Positions 43,300 to 52,085 of a DNA stretch of 64,000 nucleotides are shown here, one piece after another. The stretch lies in the IMG/VR virus record IMGVR_UViG_3300034198_012786, positions 120,021-184,020 of that record. One strand, written 5' to 3'. Position 1 is the first letter of the stretch, and every line of letters starts with the position of its first letter. The notes under the pieces were generated by a model. It made no database searches. It saw only the letters and a program-made list of their open reading frames with translations, and was not told the DNA's origin. This stretch comes from a virus. Both the position numbers and the translations under genes were made by a program.

Positions 43300-44133
43300 A
43301 TGATTTCTTTCATATACCCTCACAAAGATAGAAGCGATTTATTTTTAGTGAACCTAGAATCATTACTACGTCAGTCTGATATAGACTTTGAAATAGTCAC
43401 CATCGATAATTCTGATAATCCCGGTGGTTGGGTCGCTGCTGTTGAAGAATATCGTAAAAAAGGATTAAGAATTAAAGCAGCCATCGTGGATCCGACCAGA
43501 TCGCCGTTTTTTAAACGAAGATATGACGGGCATGTCAACCCATCTGCTATCCAGAATTTTGCATTTAAAATGTGTGAGGGCGATGTAATAGTCTTGTCTT
43601 CCCCAGAAGTCATAAACGCAACAACCAACGTTCAGAAGATACGCGAATATTTTAAAAATCCGGAGCATGTGAATCACTTTCTGTATGGATGGTTAGATGA
43701 ACGCCCTAAAGAAATGGTGGCTTCCGAGGTAGAAAAAGGAATTTCAGTAAGCACCATTAAATCAATATGCAAGGAAAATCTTTCGAAAAGATCGGCTCGG
43801 TGTAGGCATGAAGATTTCCAAGCTTATCAATACTATCTGGGAGCAATGAAACGATCAAACTTTGCTCTTCTTGGCGGTATCGATGAAAAATATATGGCGG
43901 GCGTTGGTTGGGAGGACATAGACTTCGGACGTAGAGTGCAACTTATCGGAATGAAATGTGTTCTAAACGATTCGGTAGCAGGTATTCATTTGGCCCATGA
44001 TCGATCTTATTCTAAAGATTCTAATCAATTCGTAAATCAGGAGTACTATAAGACCTTTAACCCTCAGAGAGATGTAGTCGCCAATCGTGGTTTCGAATGG
44101 GGCTCGTCGTGCATGCTTGTAAAGGTCATCTGA
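43300..44133 (+). CDS. GT2-like glycosyltransferase, paralogue 2
   Basis: The 277-residue protein is clearly paralogous to the preceding gene: FIYPHKDRSDLF, IVTIDNSDNPGGW, LSSPEVINATTNV and GGIDEKYMAGVGWEDIDFGR. The tandem pair arose by duplication and has diverged over most positions, so each probably has its own acceptor. AGGAT precedes the ATG. The next gene starts at GTG, one base after its stop. Confidence 0.8.
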   Translation: MISFIYPHKDRSDLFLVNLESLLRQSDIDFEIVTIDNSDNPGGWVAAVEEYRKKGLRIKAAIVDPTRSPFFKRRYDGHVNPSAIQNFAFKMCEGDVIVLSSPEVINATTNVQKIREYFKNPEHVNHFLYGWLDERPKEMVASEVEKGISVSTIKSICKENLSKRSARCRHEDFQAYQYYLGAMKRSNFALLGGIDEKYMAGVGWEDIDFGRRVQLIGMKCVLNDSVAGIHLAHDRSYSKDSNQFVNQEYYKTFNPQRDVVANRGFEWGSSCMLVKVI

Positions 44134-44134
44134 A

Positions 44135-45196
44135 GTGAAAAAATTAATTACAATAGTAGGAACAAGGCCAGAGATCATCAGGCTGTCGGTAATCAGTAGA
44201 ATATTAGACCGCAATTTCCAGCAGATATTGGTAGACACTCAGCAGAATTTCGAACCAAATTTAAACTCAATATTCTGGTCTGACTTGAATATGAGGACGC
44301 CGGATTACCGTTTGACTACACGCGGATCTACTACCGGCGAGTATTTAGCACATCTCTTGGTTCAAGTTGAAAAGATCCTGATAACCGAAAAACCAGATGG
44401 TGCCGTAATACTCGGAGACACATACTCAGGTCTTTCGGCTATAATTTGTGAACGATATGGAGTACCAGTCTTCCATCTTGAAGCAGGTAACCGTTGTTGG
44501 GATGACTCAGTACCGGAAGAACGCAATCGAAAAATTATAGACGCTACTTCAGCATTTAACCTTGCTTACACTAACCATTCGCTAAAAAACCTATACAAGT
44601 GCGGAAGAACGGAAGCAGACAGCTTTGTTGTTGGAAATCCGATCCTAGAAGTAATGAATTTCTATAAAGACAAACGCTGCATTTCAGAATTCCCAATGCC
44701 GGAAAGATTTTTGCTGGCTACTCTCCATAGATCCGAATGCGTCGATAACCTTAAGAATCTCCAGAATACCATCATAGGACTGGGGAAGTGTGCAGAGCAT
44801 TTAGAATTGCCCTGCGTTTTAATGGTTCACCCCAGGTTAAAGTCGAAACTTTCGGCATCGGTAGTAGCAATCCCCGATCGCGTCATACTCCGTGATGCTT
44901 GCGGATTTCTTGAATTCCAACATATTGAAAGAAAAGCTACGGCAGTTCTCTCTGATTCCGGGACTGTTCCTGAGGAATGTTGTTTATTGGGCATACCTTC
45001 TGTCACTTTAAGACCGGTGACGGAGCGACAGGAATTGCTGGACGCTGGTTCTACTATTTGTAGCGGTTACGATCCAGACAACATTCTTAGCAGTCTGAAT
45101 ATGGTAATGGATAAACGATCATGGATCATTCCTCCAGAGTACTTAGAACCTCAAGTGTCCAAAAACGTTAGTCAAATCATATCGGATAAAATATGA
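44135..45196 (+). CDS. UDP-GlcNAc 2-epimerase-like enzyme (WecB/WbjD/WbvD family)
   Basis: The 353-residue protein matches non-hydrolysing UDP-HexNAc 2-epimerases: VGTRPEIIRLSVI at the N-terminus, HLEAGNR, VPEERNRKIID, and SDSGTVPEECCLLGIPSV with TLRPVTERQE near the C-terminus. Followed by a 4,6-dehydratase and an RmlD-like reductase in overlapping genes, it probably catalyses the final C2 epimerisation of a UDP-N-acetyl-L-deoxyhexosamine, as WbjD/FnlC or WbvD do. Simple UDP-ManNAc formation is the alternative. Confidence 0.88.
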   Translation: MKKLITIVGTRPEIIRLSVISRILDRNFQQILVDTQQNFEPNLNSIFWSDLNMRTPDYRLTTRGSTTGEYLAHLLVQVEKILITEKPDGAVILGDTYSGLSAIICERYGVPVFHLEAGNRCWDDSVPEERNRKIIDATSAFNLAYTNHSLKNLYKCGRTEADSFVVGNPILEVMNFYKDKRCISEFPMPERFLLATLHRSECVDNLKNLQNTIIGLGKCAEHLELPCVLMVHPRLKSKLSASVVAIPDRVILRDACGFLEFQHIERKATAVLSDSGTVPEECCLLGIPSVTLRPVTERQELLDAGSTICSGYDPDNILSSLNMVMDKRSWIIPPEYLEPQVSKNVSQIISDKI

Positions 45197-46182
45197 ATTT
45201 CGACAAGAAGAGCATCCTCATCACAGGCGGAACGGGATCATGGGGCCATGAACTAACCCGTCAGCTTCTAAGGAATCATAATCCATCTCTCGTCAGGGTT
45301 TATTCTCGTAACGAGAATGCCCAAGTCATGATGAAGCGGTCAATACCAGACGCATCATTAGAATTTGTCATCGGTGATGTTAGAGATAAAGACTCATTAA
45401 TCAAAGCTACTAAAGGCATTGATATAGTGTTTCATTTAGCAGCGTTGAAACATGTACCGATTGGTGAATCTAATCCTGACGAGTTCATTAAAACTAACAT
45501 TCAAGGAACCACAAATTTACGCGATGCCTGCATATCTTCCGAAGTCGAGAAAGCCATACTGGTTTCGACAGATAAAGCGTGTGCTCCTATAAATCTATAC
45601 GGTTACAGCAAATCGATAGCCGAAAAAATATTTATTACTGCGAATTCAAGCTCCGTAGGCACTGAATTCCAGTGTATTCGTGGCGGGAACGCTCTCGGCT
45701 CGAATGGTTCGGTTGTGCCGTTGTTTATCGAACAGATAAAAAAGTACAACCAAATAAACATAACCGATGAACGAATGACAAGGTTTTTCCTAACTCTTCC
45801 CGAAGCGGTCGGGCTGTTGTTCAAGGCTGCTAGTGGAGAGTGCGGAGTGGGCACCTATGTCATGAAAATGCCGAGTTTTAAAATCACCGACATTGCCAAA
45901 TGCCTAATACAAGCGCACGGAAATAAAGATACTAAAATAAACATAGTAGGAATCAGACCCGGAGAGAAGATCCACGAGACTCTAGTTTCAGAGTCCGAGT
46001 GCGCGGACGCGTACGAATATGGAAATCAATATTTATACGTGAAGCCTCAAATTGAAATTTCCCGCAATCGTTCTATTAATTACAATACGATTCGCAAGAC
46101 GACGATGCTTAAATTCGACTCATCCGAAGTTCAAGATATAGAGAAGGCAAAAGAGCTCTTGGTGAGAGGGTGCTACATATGA
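45193..46182 (+). CDS. UDP-GlcNAc 4,6-dehydratase/5-epimerase (CapE/WbjB/WbvB-like)
   Basis: The 329-residue short-chain dehydrogenase has the NAD motif TGGTGSWG, STDKACAPINLYGYSK (with the YxxxK pair and the Met/Asp/Lys-like triad region), NALGSNGSVVP and IRPGEKIHETLVSE. These are hallmarks of the FlaA1/CapE subgroup, which makes 4-keto-6-deoxy sugars from UDP-GlcNAc; CapE-like members also invert C5. Its ATG overlaps the epimerase stop (ATGA). It would be the first enzyme of the L-sugar pathway here. Confidence 0.88.
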   Translation: MNFDKKSILITGGTGSWGHELTRQLLRNHNPSLVRVYSRNENAQVMMKRSIPDASLEFVIGDVRDKDSLIKATKGIDIVFHLAALKHVPIGESNPDEFIKTNIQGTTNLRDACISSEVEKAILVSTDKACAPINLYGYSKSIAEKIFITANSSSVGTEFQCIRGGNALGSNGSVVPLFIEQIKKYNQINITDERMTRFFLTLPEAVGLLFKAASGECGVGTYVMKMPSFKITDIAKCLIQAHGNKDTKINIVGIRPGEKIHETLVSESECADAYEYGNQYLYVKPQIEISRNRSINYNTIRKTTMLKFDSSEVQDIEKAKELLVRGCYI

Positions 46183-46979
46183 GAATCGTAGTGCTAGGCG
46201 CAAGAGGTATGCTCGGTTATGAACTGGTTAAATATTTCCAGTCTCGTAATGTAGATGTCATTCATTCGACTAGAAATGAGCCTGTATTTAAAGATGCTAG
46301 ATTCATCAAATTTGATCCTAAAACATGCTCTTTGAACGCTCTAAGCTCAAGCGACATAATTATTAACTGTATCGGGGTAGTGAAAAGTATAGCTGAAATT
46401 GACCCGATTGAGACCATTAAGATAAATGGCGTTTTTCCTCTAGAATTGGCGAATTATTGCAAAGCGAACCACATCCAATTGTTCCACATTAGTACAGATT
46501 GTGTTTATGACGGCAAGAAAGGAAATTACGACGAGAAAGATCCCCACAACGCTTTAGATTTATACGGAAAGTCGAAATCAATTGGGGAGCCCATAAATGT
46601 AATGACCATTAGAACGAGCATAATTGGGGAAGAACGATTTGGCAGTAAGGGTCTTGTTGAATGGGTGAAATCCCAAAATGGAGGTCGCATAAACGGCTAC
46701 ATGAATCACATGTGGAACGGCATGACGACGAAGCAGCTTTCAGACTGCATATATTCGATGGTCAAACACCAGAAATATCAAAATGGGGCCGTTCATTTAT
46801 TCTCCGACTCCATTTCAAAATATGAACTAGTCCAAGCCATCGCTGATAAATTCCATCTAAATCTGGATATAATGCCACACAACACAGATATAAGCATTAA
46901 CAGAACGCTTAAAAGTGTTCACACTTTAAATGACTTTCTCCAGATACCGAAAATTCGAGACCAAATATCAGCTATGTGA
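46179..46979 (+). CDS. RmlD-like sugar-nucleotide 4-ketoreductase
   Basis: The 266-residue short-chain reductase has an N-terminal GARGMLGYE, HISTDCVYDGKKG, YGKSKSIGE and TIRTSIIGEE, all typical of RmlD and the WbjC/WbvR group. It lacks the C-terminal cupin domain of CapF/WbjC (about 370 residues), which fits the shorter WbvR-type enzyme leading to UDP-L-RhaNAc and then UDP-L-QuiNAc. ATG 46179 is preferred, with GAGAGGG upstream and overlap with the previous stop. Confidence 0.85.
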   Translation: MRIVVLGARGMLGYELVKYFQSRNVDVIHSTRNEPVFKDARFIKFDPKTCSLNALSSSDIIINCIGVVKSIAEIDPIETIKINGVFPLELANYCKANHIQLFHISTDCVYDGKKGNYDEKDPHNALDLYGKSKSIGEPINVMTIRTSIIGEERFGSKGLVEWVKSQNGGRINGYMNHMWNGMTTKQLSDCIYSMVKHQKYQNGAVHLFSDSISKYELVQAIADKFHLNLDIMPHNTDISINRTLKSVHTLNDFLQIPKIRDQISAM

Positions 46980-47745
46980 AATTCCTGGTCTTGTTACCAC
47001 GCTTATCATGAAAAGCTCTGTTTTTCCATAACGCGCTATGGGGTTCCTCAACCGTTACGAGATGCCCCGGACGCTTCTCAACCGTGTAATAATATAAAAT
47101 CAACGATTTACGGGTGACACCATCTGGCACTTTAAGTGGTTCGGGAAAGCCATGAAAACTGCGATCGTGAGTCTCGAAAACTACTAACCTATTGAAGATT
47201 GGTTCGATCTTCTTTATACATTTATCTCCTGACTCATCGAATAACCCGAATTGACCTCCCCATTCCGGATCCCAATTTTTGTTTAAATAAAGAAGAACAT
47301 TTAAACGACGATTTAAGCCGGTTGCATCGTGATAATTCCCATCTACGTGCACATCTAAAAGTCCGCTCTTGGAGCTGACATTTAATCCACCGCCCGTAAA
47401 ATACGGATCTGGAATTATCTTATTTACTCCCATCACTTTCGATAAGGACTCAAGAAATTCGGCACCGTTAAGAATTCTTACTGCATTAACGATTTCTTCA
47501 GGTATGTCGAACTCTGATCTCCAAGTCGATCTATACTTTATTTCAATGTCTTTTTCTTGAGACAACTCCCAGGAAGCGTCGTCTAGCGGCGGAAAATTAT
47601 TGAGGACTTTTTCAGCGAATTCTGCTGGAAAAAAGTTATCGACGTAAAAATGACTGAATGGATCAGAGCTAAAATTCGCTTCTCTTAAATCTAACATCTT
47701 TTTACTACACGCATTTGAAATCTGCTTCAGCTCATTCTGTGTCAT
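46972..47745 (-). CDS. 2-oxoglutarate/Fe(II) oxygenase (prolyl-4-hydroxylase-like)
   Basis: The 257-residue protein has the double-stranded beta-helix iron site H133-x-D135 (LLDVHVDGNYH) and H198 (RSFHGF), followed by a 2-oxoglutarate-binding Arg in VTRKSL; the WDPEWGGQFGLFD block is typical of the P4H-like 2OG-FeII_Oxy_3 family. It hydroxylates a protein, lipid or sugar. It sits among glycan genes and 7 kb from collagen-like fibres. ATG 47745 is chosen because GGAGG precedes it. The substrate is open. Confidence 0.88.
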   Translation of the reverse strand: MTQNELKQISNACSKKMLDLREANFSSDPFSHFYVDNFFPAEFAEKVLNNFPPLDDASWELSQEKDIEIKYRSTWRSEFDIPEEIVNAVRILNGAEFLESLSKVMGVNKIIPDPYFTGGGLNVSSKSGLLDVHVDGNYHDATGLNRRLNVLLYLNKNWDPEWGGQFGLFDESGDKCIKKIEPIFNRLVVFETHDRSFHGFPEPLKVPDGVTRKSLILYYYTVEKRPGHLVTVEEPHSALWKNRAFHDKRGNKTRNFT

Positions 47746-47781
47746 GATCAATTGCCTCCGAAGTCTTATTGGTTATAACGG

Positions 47782-48459
47782 TTACCAATAACCATTGAAA
47801 TTTGGAGGTGGTAGGCTTAAGTCCACCAAATCCCTGTGAAGATAGGCTATGGGCTGAAACACACTACCTAAAATCTCCGACCAGCGAAGCGGATAGTTGG
47901 ATTTTAAGAAGTTACCCATAGGTTTTTCGTAGTGGTCTCGGTAATCAGTAGGCCGGTTTTTTAATAGAAGTTCATACTTCAAATCCAGAATATGTTCGCA
48001 CTGATGAAGCCACTTCGTAGTTATGATGCTTCGAGGTTTACATATGTAAGCGCAGTTTCCTGGAAGCGTTTCCCATTTTGTCTTTAAAAAGGAATAAAGA
48101 GGTTCTTCCACAACTGCTACGCCATTAGGGCCTACCTCTTTATATCCACACAATACTTTCTCGGAATTCCTAAGGAGGTCAAAGTACGGCTTCCATGAGA
48201 CCTTGGTTTCCTTGATATCAGTGTATCCGCCACCATGAAAATGCATGAAGTAAGTTCTCAAGTAGTCCGCTTTGTGAACAGGCGTTAGTAAGTCATACGA
48301 CTTATGTAGCGGATGATCGGGAAGCACGTAATTTGAAAGATTCTGTGGGGTTACAAGTCTTACTTCGACCCCTGCATTTAAAATGCTGTATAAGCAACGC
48401 TTTCTATTTTCGGACATGGGGTTCGACCCAGTCCAGAAACAATAAATAACGTTCTCCAT
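47782..48459 (-). CDS. GT32-like glycosyltransferase (DXD sugar-binding type)
   Basis: The 225-residue protein has the start VIYCFWTGSNPMSENR and the acceptor/donor block HKADYLRTYFMHFHGGGYTDI, which match the sugar-binding region of capsular and TcdA/TcdB-like glycosyltransferases (TDI in place of DXD). Its ATG overlaps the stop of the upstream GT2 gene (TGATG). It probably adds a sugar during glycan assembly. Confidence 0.8.
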   Translation of the reverse strand: MENVIYCFWTGSNPMSENRKRCLYSILNAGVEVRLVTPQNLSNYVLPDHPLHKSYDLLTPVHKADYLRTYFMHFHGGGYTDIKETKVSWKPYFDLLRNSEKVLCGYKEVGPNGVAVVEEPLYSFLKTKWETLPGNCAYICKPRSIITTKWLHQCEHILDLKYELLLKNRPTDYRDHYEKPMGNFLKSNYPLRWSEILGSVFQPIAYLHRDLVDLSLPPPNFNGYW

Positions 48460-49193
48460 CAGTACCCTCCGTTAAGCCGGTCACTAAGGTTATAAAGATA
48501 AAGAGAATTTCGACAAAGCACCGACTTATTAAATCGGAACATAACCTCATAGTTAAAGTCCTGGTCTTCAGCTATGATCCAGTCCCGGCGAGATTCCTTA
48601 AACTTGACCTTTTTAAACACATCTTTGTGCACGGTTACCGCTCCATTATGAACGCCGAAATCATTACGGCATCCTGGGACTCTTTCAAAATTCCCGTAAC
48701 CTCCCATTAGTCTGGGTGAGCCTATTTTCGCTAGAAATTCGCGAGCGGGTTTTAAATCGATAATTTCGACACTATCATATTTCGTCGACCTGAAAGAATC
48801 GTAAGGATGCGGTGGACATAATGTTAGACCATGATTGAGGTGAACAATGCCATCAGATAAAAAGATGTTTTTTATAGTGGACACTCGCTGTGGATGAGAC
48901 CAGTCATCAGCATCAACGAATGAGATAATCGAGCAAGACGCTTTCTCAGCCAAGTCGTTTCTATTTCGTCCAGCCGTTCTTTGTTCAGGATAGATGAAGG
49001 TTTTCAAGACCAAAGAACGAGGGAAGCTAACAGACGAAAGAATGCTGCGAACCAATTCTTGGTCTTCACATCCAGACACCGAGACTATGATCTCGTCCGG
49101 TAACACCGGAGCTGTAAGCACAGAGTTCAAGGCGGCAGGCAAGTATTTCACATGCTTTGCGCCGCATGGAATACATAGCGACACATCGATCAT
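48459..49193 (-). CDS. GT2-family glycosyltransferase
   Basis: The 244-residue protein has a GT-A fold: VSLCIPCGAKHVKYLPAALN, DEIIVSVSGCED, ISFVDADDWSHPQR (DADD metal site) and an acceptor-side WIIAEDQDFNYEV. The inner ATG 49193 is chosen because it overlaps the previous stop (TAATG); a frame to 49235 lacks support. It lies between GT17- and GT32-like genes in one operon. Confidence 0.85.
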   Translation of the reverse strand: MIDVSLCIPCGAKHVKYLPAALNSVLTAPVLPDEIIVSVSGCEDQELVRSILSSVSFPRSLVLKTFIYPEQRTAGRNRNDLAEKASCSIISFVDADDWSHPQRVSTIKNIFLSDGIVHLNHGLTLCPPHPYDSFRSTKYDSVEIIDLKPAREFLAKIGSPRLMGGYGNFERVPGCRNDFGVHNGAVTVHKDVFKKVKFKESRRDWIIAEDQDFNYEVMFRFNKSVLCRNSLYLYNLSDRLNGGY

Positions 49194-49975
49194 TACAAGT
49201 CCGTCCTTATCATGTAGGGATACTTCTGAGTCCATTCGCGTAAGCTACGTGGTTTACGACCTTCAAATGCATCTACGACCCTGATAGTCTGATCACCACC
49301 TCTACCGAAGATATCCTGCATACCATCCAAACGTTTCTTAATTAGTTCCCCATTTGAATTGTCGCTAACGTAGTCGAAATGGCGATATTCAATCGAATCT
49401 GGAGCATGCCTGAGCTTCTCTTTTATTCGATCGAAACCCCCAAGATACGAATAGTGCCAACCGTTCTGCACTCTAGGGAATTCCACTCTGTTATCTCTAT
49501 ACCATTGGGGGTCGCGACCATGGCTGAACCTGTGAAGCGTCGTACCGGGCCACCACCTGTTCTTACGACAATTAACGTAGTAGTTGTAGTATTCCATGTC
49601 TAAAGTAATGGGTTTAGAAACAGAACCAAGATCTAAATTACTTATATCGGGAATCTCATCGACGTCTGAAATCATAATAATATCTTCTTGGTCTGCGTTG
49701 ACTAAACCTCGAGATAAGCTATTGCGATCCGCATTTTCTTTAGACCAAACTCCCGAATACTTGTTCGTATCTAAGTTCTCGATGTAGATTATTTTCTTTC
49801 GATAGGGTTCGAATCTGTGATTATTTTCCTTAAAATATAAAGGCTTAGGCCTCAAAGCGTGAGTTTTATTCGACTCCGTAAGAACGAAATAATCAACCGA
49901 GTCGTTCAATTCTTGTAGTCTTAATTCCAGTATTTCGAATTCCGCGAAAAACATGAAGCAATCATATATTTTCAT
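49193..49975 (-). CDS. GT17-family glycosyltransferase
   Basis: The 260-residue protein matches GT17: KIYDCFMFFAEFEILELRL, VDYFVLTESNKTHALRPKP, IIMISDVDEIPD (DVDE metal site), and WYRDNRVEFPRVQNGWHYSYLGG. GT17 members add bisecting GlcNAc in animals, and homologues occur in bacteria, phages and giant viruses with unknown acceptors. First gene of the three-glycosyltransferase operon 47782-49975. Confidence 0.85.
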   Translation of the reverse strand: MKIYDCFMFFAEFEILELRLQELNDSVDYFVLTESNKTHALRPKPLYFKENNHRFEPYRKKIIYIENLDTNKYSGVWSKENADRNSLSRGLVNADQEDIIMISDVDEIPDISNLDLGSVSKPITLDMEYYNYYVNCRKNRWWPGTTLHRFSHGRDPQWYRDNRVEFPRVQNGWHYSYLGGFDRIKEKLRHAPDSIEYRHFDYVSDNSNGELIKKRLDGMQDIFGRGGDQTIRVVDAFEGRKPRSLREWTQKYPYMIRTDL

Positions 49976-49990
49976 TTAGGTCTCTCGGTA

Positions 49991-50857
49991 GTGTCATTTA
50001 TGGCCACAAATAACTTTACTTTAGTTACTGCTTTTTATCGTCTTGATGATAATCCAATTCAGTCGGATCGGATCAGGACATACCTTGAAAGCGGGCAAAA
50101 ATTATTGAATAATGGTTGCAACATCGTGACCTTCTGTGAACCTGATATGGGATCTCACATAAGATCTCTTTGCCGATCGGACCGATCGGTAGTTATCCCC
50201 GTACCGAAATCTTTGTTGCCGAACTACAGACTCCTAGATAAAATTCGATCAGATAGGCACAGAAGACAGTATAACCCGGACCCTAGAAATACTCCTGAAT
50301 ATTTTGCTTTAACATGCAGTAAGCCTTGGTTTGTTTCCAAAGCAGTCGATCTGGATCTTTTTGGTTCGAGTCATTTTGCTTGGGCGGATTTCGGGCTTTA
50401 TAAAACATGCGACGTTCGACGAGAAGACTTAGATCTGATATTAGATAGTAATATCGACCAGATGAACGTGGCTATTCTGAACTCTCACTCGCCTTCACTT
50501 TTAGGAGATCTCGAAAAGTATTATGCTTACGGTCACGCAGGCCTTGGAGGAACATTTTGGTCTGGCAGCATCGAGAATATGAAATTATACTGCGACCATG
50601 CAATGTCGAAATTCAATGAAATGGTCGAGCTTGGATATGGACACGCAGACGAACAGATAATGTTCCAAGTTTATCACGAAAATCCGGAGCTGTTTAGATG
50701 CTATCCTGCTGATTACATTTCTATCATTGAAAATAACGTTAAAGTCAAAAACACGAAAAACGTGTTTGAATGCCTCACACGAATCAAAGAATCTAACAGA
50801 CCAGACTTATTAAATTCATGTTTAGAAGTGGTTAGAAACTCCGGTATCCCATGTTAG
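49991..50857 (+). CDS. HtrL/YibB-like protein, copy 1
   Basis: The protein has about 288 residues. The start FTLVTAFYRL, the segment KPWFVSKAVDLDLFG and AWADFGLYK are typical of the HtrL/YibB family, linked to LPS and capsule loci and thought to be glycosyltransferase-like. The start is GTG 49991 or ATG 50000, neither with a clear ribosome binding site. A second homologue follows with overlap. Function probably sugar transfer. Confidence 0.72.
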   Translation: MSFMATNNFTLVTAFYRLDDNPIQSDRIRTYLESGQKLLNNGCNIVTFCEPDMGSHIRSLCRSDRSVVIPVPKSLLPNYRLLDKIRSDRHRRQYNPDPRNTPEYFALTCSKPWFVSKAVDLDLFGSSHFAWADFGLYKTCDVRREDLDLILDSNIDQMNVAILNSHSPSLLGDLEKYYAYGHAGLGGTFWSGSIENMKLYCDHAMSKFNEMVELGYGHADEQIMFQVYHENPELFRCYPADYISIIENNVKVKNTKNVFECLTRIKESNRPDLLNSCLEVVRNSGIPC

Positions 50858-51537
50858 TTACTTCATTTTTCGCTCAAAGAGACGGCCATACGACCCGACC
50901 CATCGATTCTTACCTTAGATACTTTAATGATTTGGTCAACACAGGTTTGCCGATCGTGGTATTTTTCGACAAGAATCTAGATGTTCCGCGTTTTCCGTCG
51001 CATGTGAATTTAATACCGACTGATCTACGCGAATTGGATACGTTTAAGCTTATGGATTTAAAAAATCCGGAGGTTTATGTTTCCGATAATCCGACTAAAA
51101 ACACTCTCGACTTTCACATCATTCAAAACGCGAAGACTGAATTTTGTGTCAAAGCAGCCCAGCGGTACGACCTTCCTCGCGTAACGTGGGTAGATTTCGG
51201 AATATCGCACGTCATAAAAAACAAAGACCATTTAAAATATTTGGTCGAATTCGATCGACTTCCAAGTGGTGTTACGATTCCAGGATGCTGGAATTCAAAG
51301 ACAAATCACATTCACGAAATTTCGTGGAGATTTTGTGGTGGTGTTCTCTCGAGTGATTCGGAGTCATTAAAGAATTTCCATATAGCTACCCAGAATATCA
51401 TTAAATCAATAAAACCCCGGATTACGTGGGAGGTGAATATTTGGGCAGTTGTAGAATCGATGGGATTTCCGGTTAACTGGTACAAGGCTAACCACGATGA
51501 CACGATCATCACAGGGGTGAAGTCCCTATTACTGTGA
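50851..51537 (+). CDS. HtrL/YibB-like protein, copy 2
   Basis: The 228-residue protein has the same plan as the preceding gene: LVTSFFAQRDGH, IIQNAKTEFCVKAAQRYD, VTWVDFGISH and WRFCGGVLSS. It overlaps the previous stop by seven bases. The pair may act as two steps, or one may be regulatory. HtrL-family placement is by eye. Confidence 0.7.
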   Translation: MLVTSFFAQRDGHTTRPIDSYLRYFNDLVNTGLPIVVFFDKNLDVPRFPSHVNLIPTDLRELDTFKLMDLKNPEVYVSDNPTKNTLDFHIIQNAKTEFCVKAAQRYDLPRVTWVDFGISHVIKNKDHLKYLVEFDRLPSGVTIPGCWNSKTNHIHEISWRFCGGVLSSDSESLKNFHIATQNIIKSIKPRITWEVNIWAVVESMGFPVNWYKANHDDTIITGVKSLLL

Positions 51538-51555
51538 TCATCAGTCTAAAACTAG

Positions 51556-51759
51556 TCAAAGCTTCTTCTTTTTAATATCCATTGTTGCAGATAAGTACTC
51601 GCCACGGAGTGGCTTTGGAGGAGCATTACGCTTCGCCAAAGCTTTTAAACACCTAGCACAAATATCTTTACCGTTGGTAACCGTTATGCCGTCGCAGGCC
51701 ACCATGGAGCTACACACAGGGCTTATACCGAGTCGAGAATTCGATTTTAACGTCGCCAT
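51556..51759 (-). CDS. Small Cys-containing hypothetical protein
   Basis: A 67-residue basic protein with four Cys in pairs (CSSMVAC, CARC), possibly a zinc knuckle, and a Lys-rich tail (DIKKKKL). It stands alone between the HtrL-like pair and an operon ending in galE. The ribosome binding site is weak. Function unknown. Confidence 0.45.
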   Translation of the reverse strand: MATLKSNSRLGISPVCSSMVACDGITVTNGKDICARCLKALAKRNAPPKPLRGEYLSATMDIKKKKL

Positions 51760-51842
51760 AGTGATCTCTATTTAACGATAACTCTGGTTAATTTGTTTAC
51801 ATCTGAAAGTATCTATATGATAAATTCGTAATCAACGAGTCT

Positions 51843-52085
51843 TTAGTCCACATCATGACTTTTTGACTCCGGCCTTGAAAGTTTCTTCGATATAAGGACA
51901 CATATTTGGTCGGGCGACATTGAATATAATTCATCCTTGTTAATATTCAGGACATTTGCAAGATGCTCTAAGATTCTGTGAAAACCTTGTATCTCACATA
52001 TAAGGTTTTTAGCGGTGTCTGTAGATACCGCATAAAATCGGCTTGTTTGTAACTTCAAATCTTGCAGGTCTGTAGGATGAATCAT
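51843..52085 (-). CDS. Small hypothetical protein
   Basis: An 80-residue helical protein. Its ATG overlaps the stop of the upstream gene (ATGA), supporting it as a real gene in the operon 51843-53501. No family recognised. Confidence 0.5.
   Translation of the reverse strand: MIHPTDLQDLKLQTSRFYAVSTDTAKNLICEIQGFHRILEHLANVLNINKDELYSMSPDQICVLISKKLSRPESKSHDVD

Noticed and set aside
49798-49815. TPsiC-like string ggttcgaatc suggesting a tRNA
   Set aside because: It lies inside the GT17 gene, and no acceptor stem or anticodon arm can be built around it. No tRNA was found in the window.
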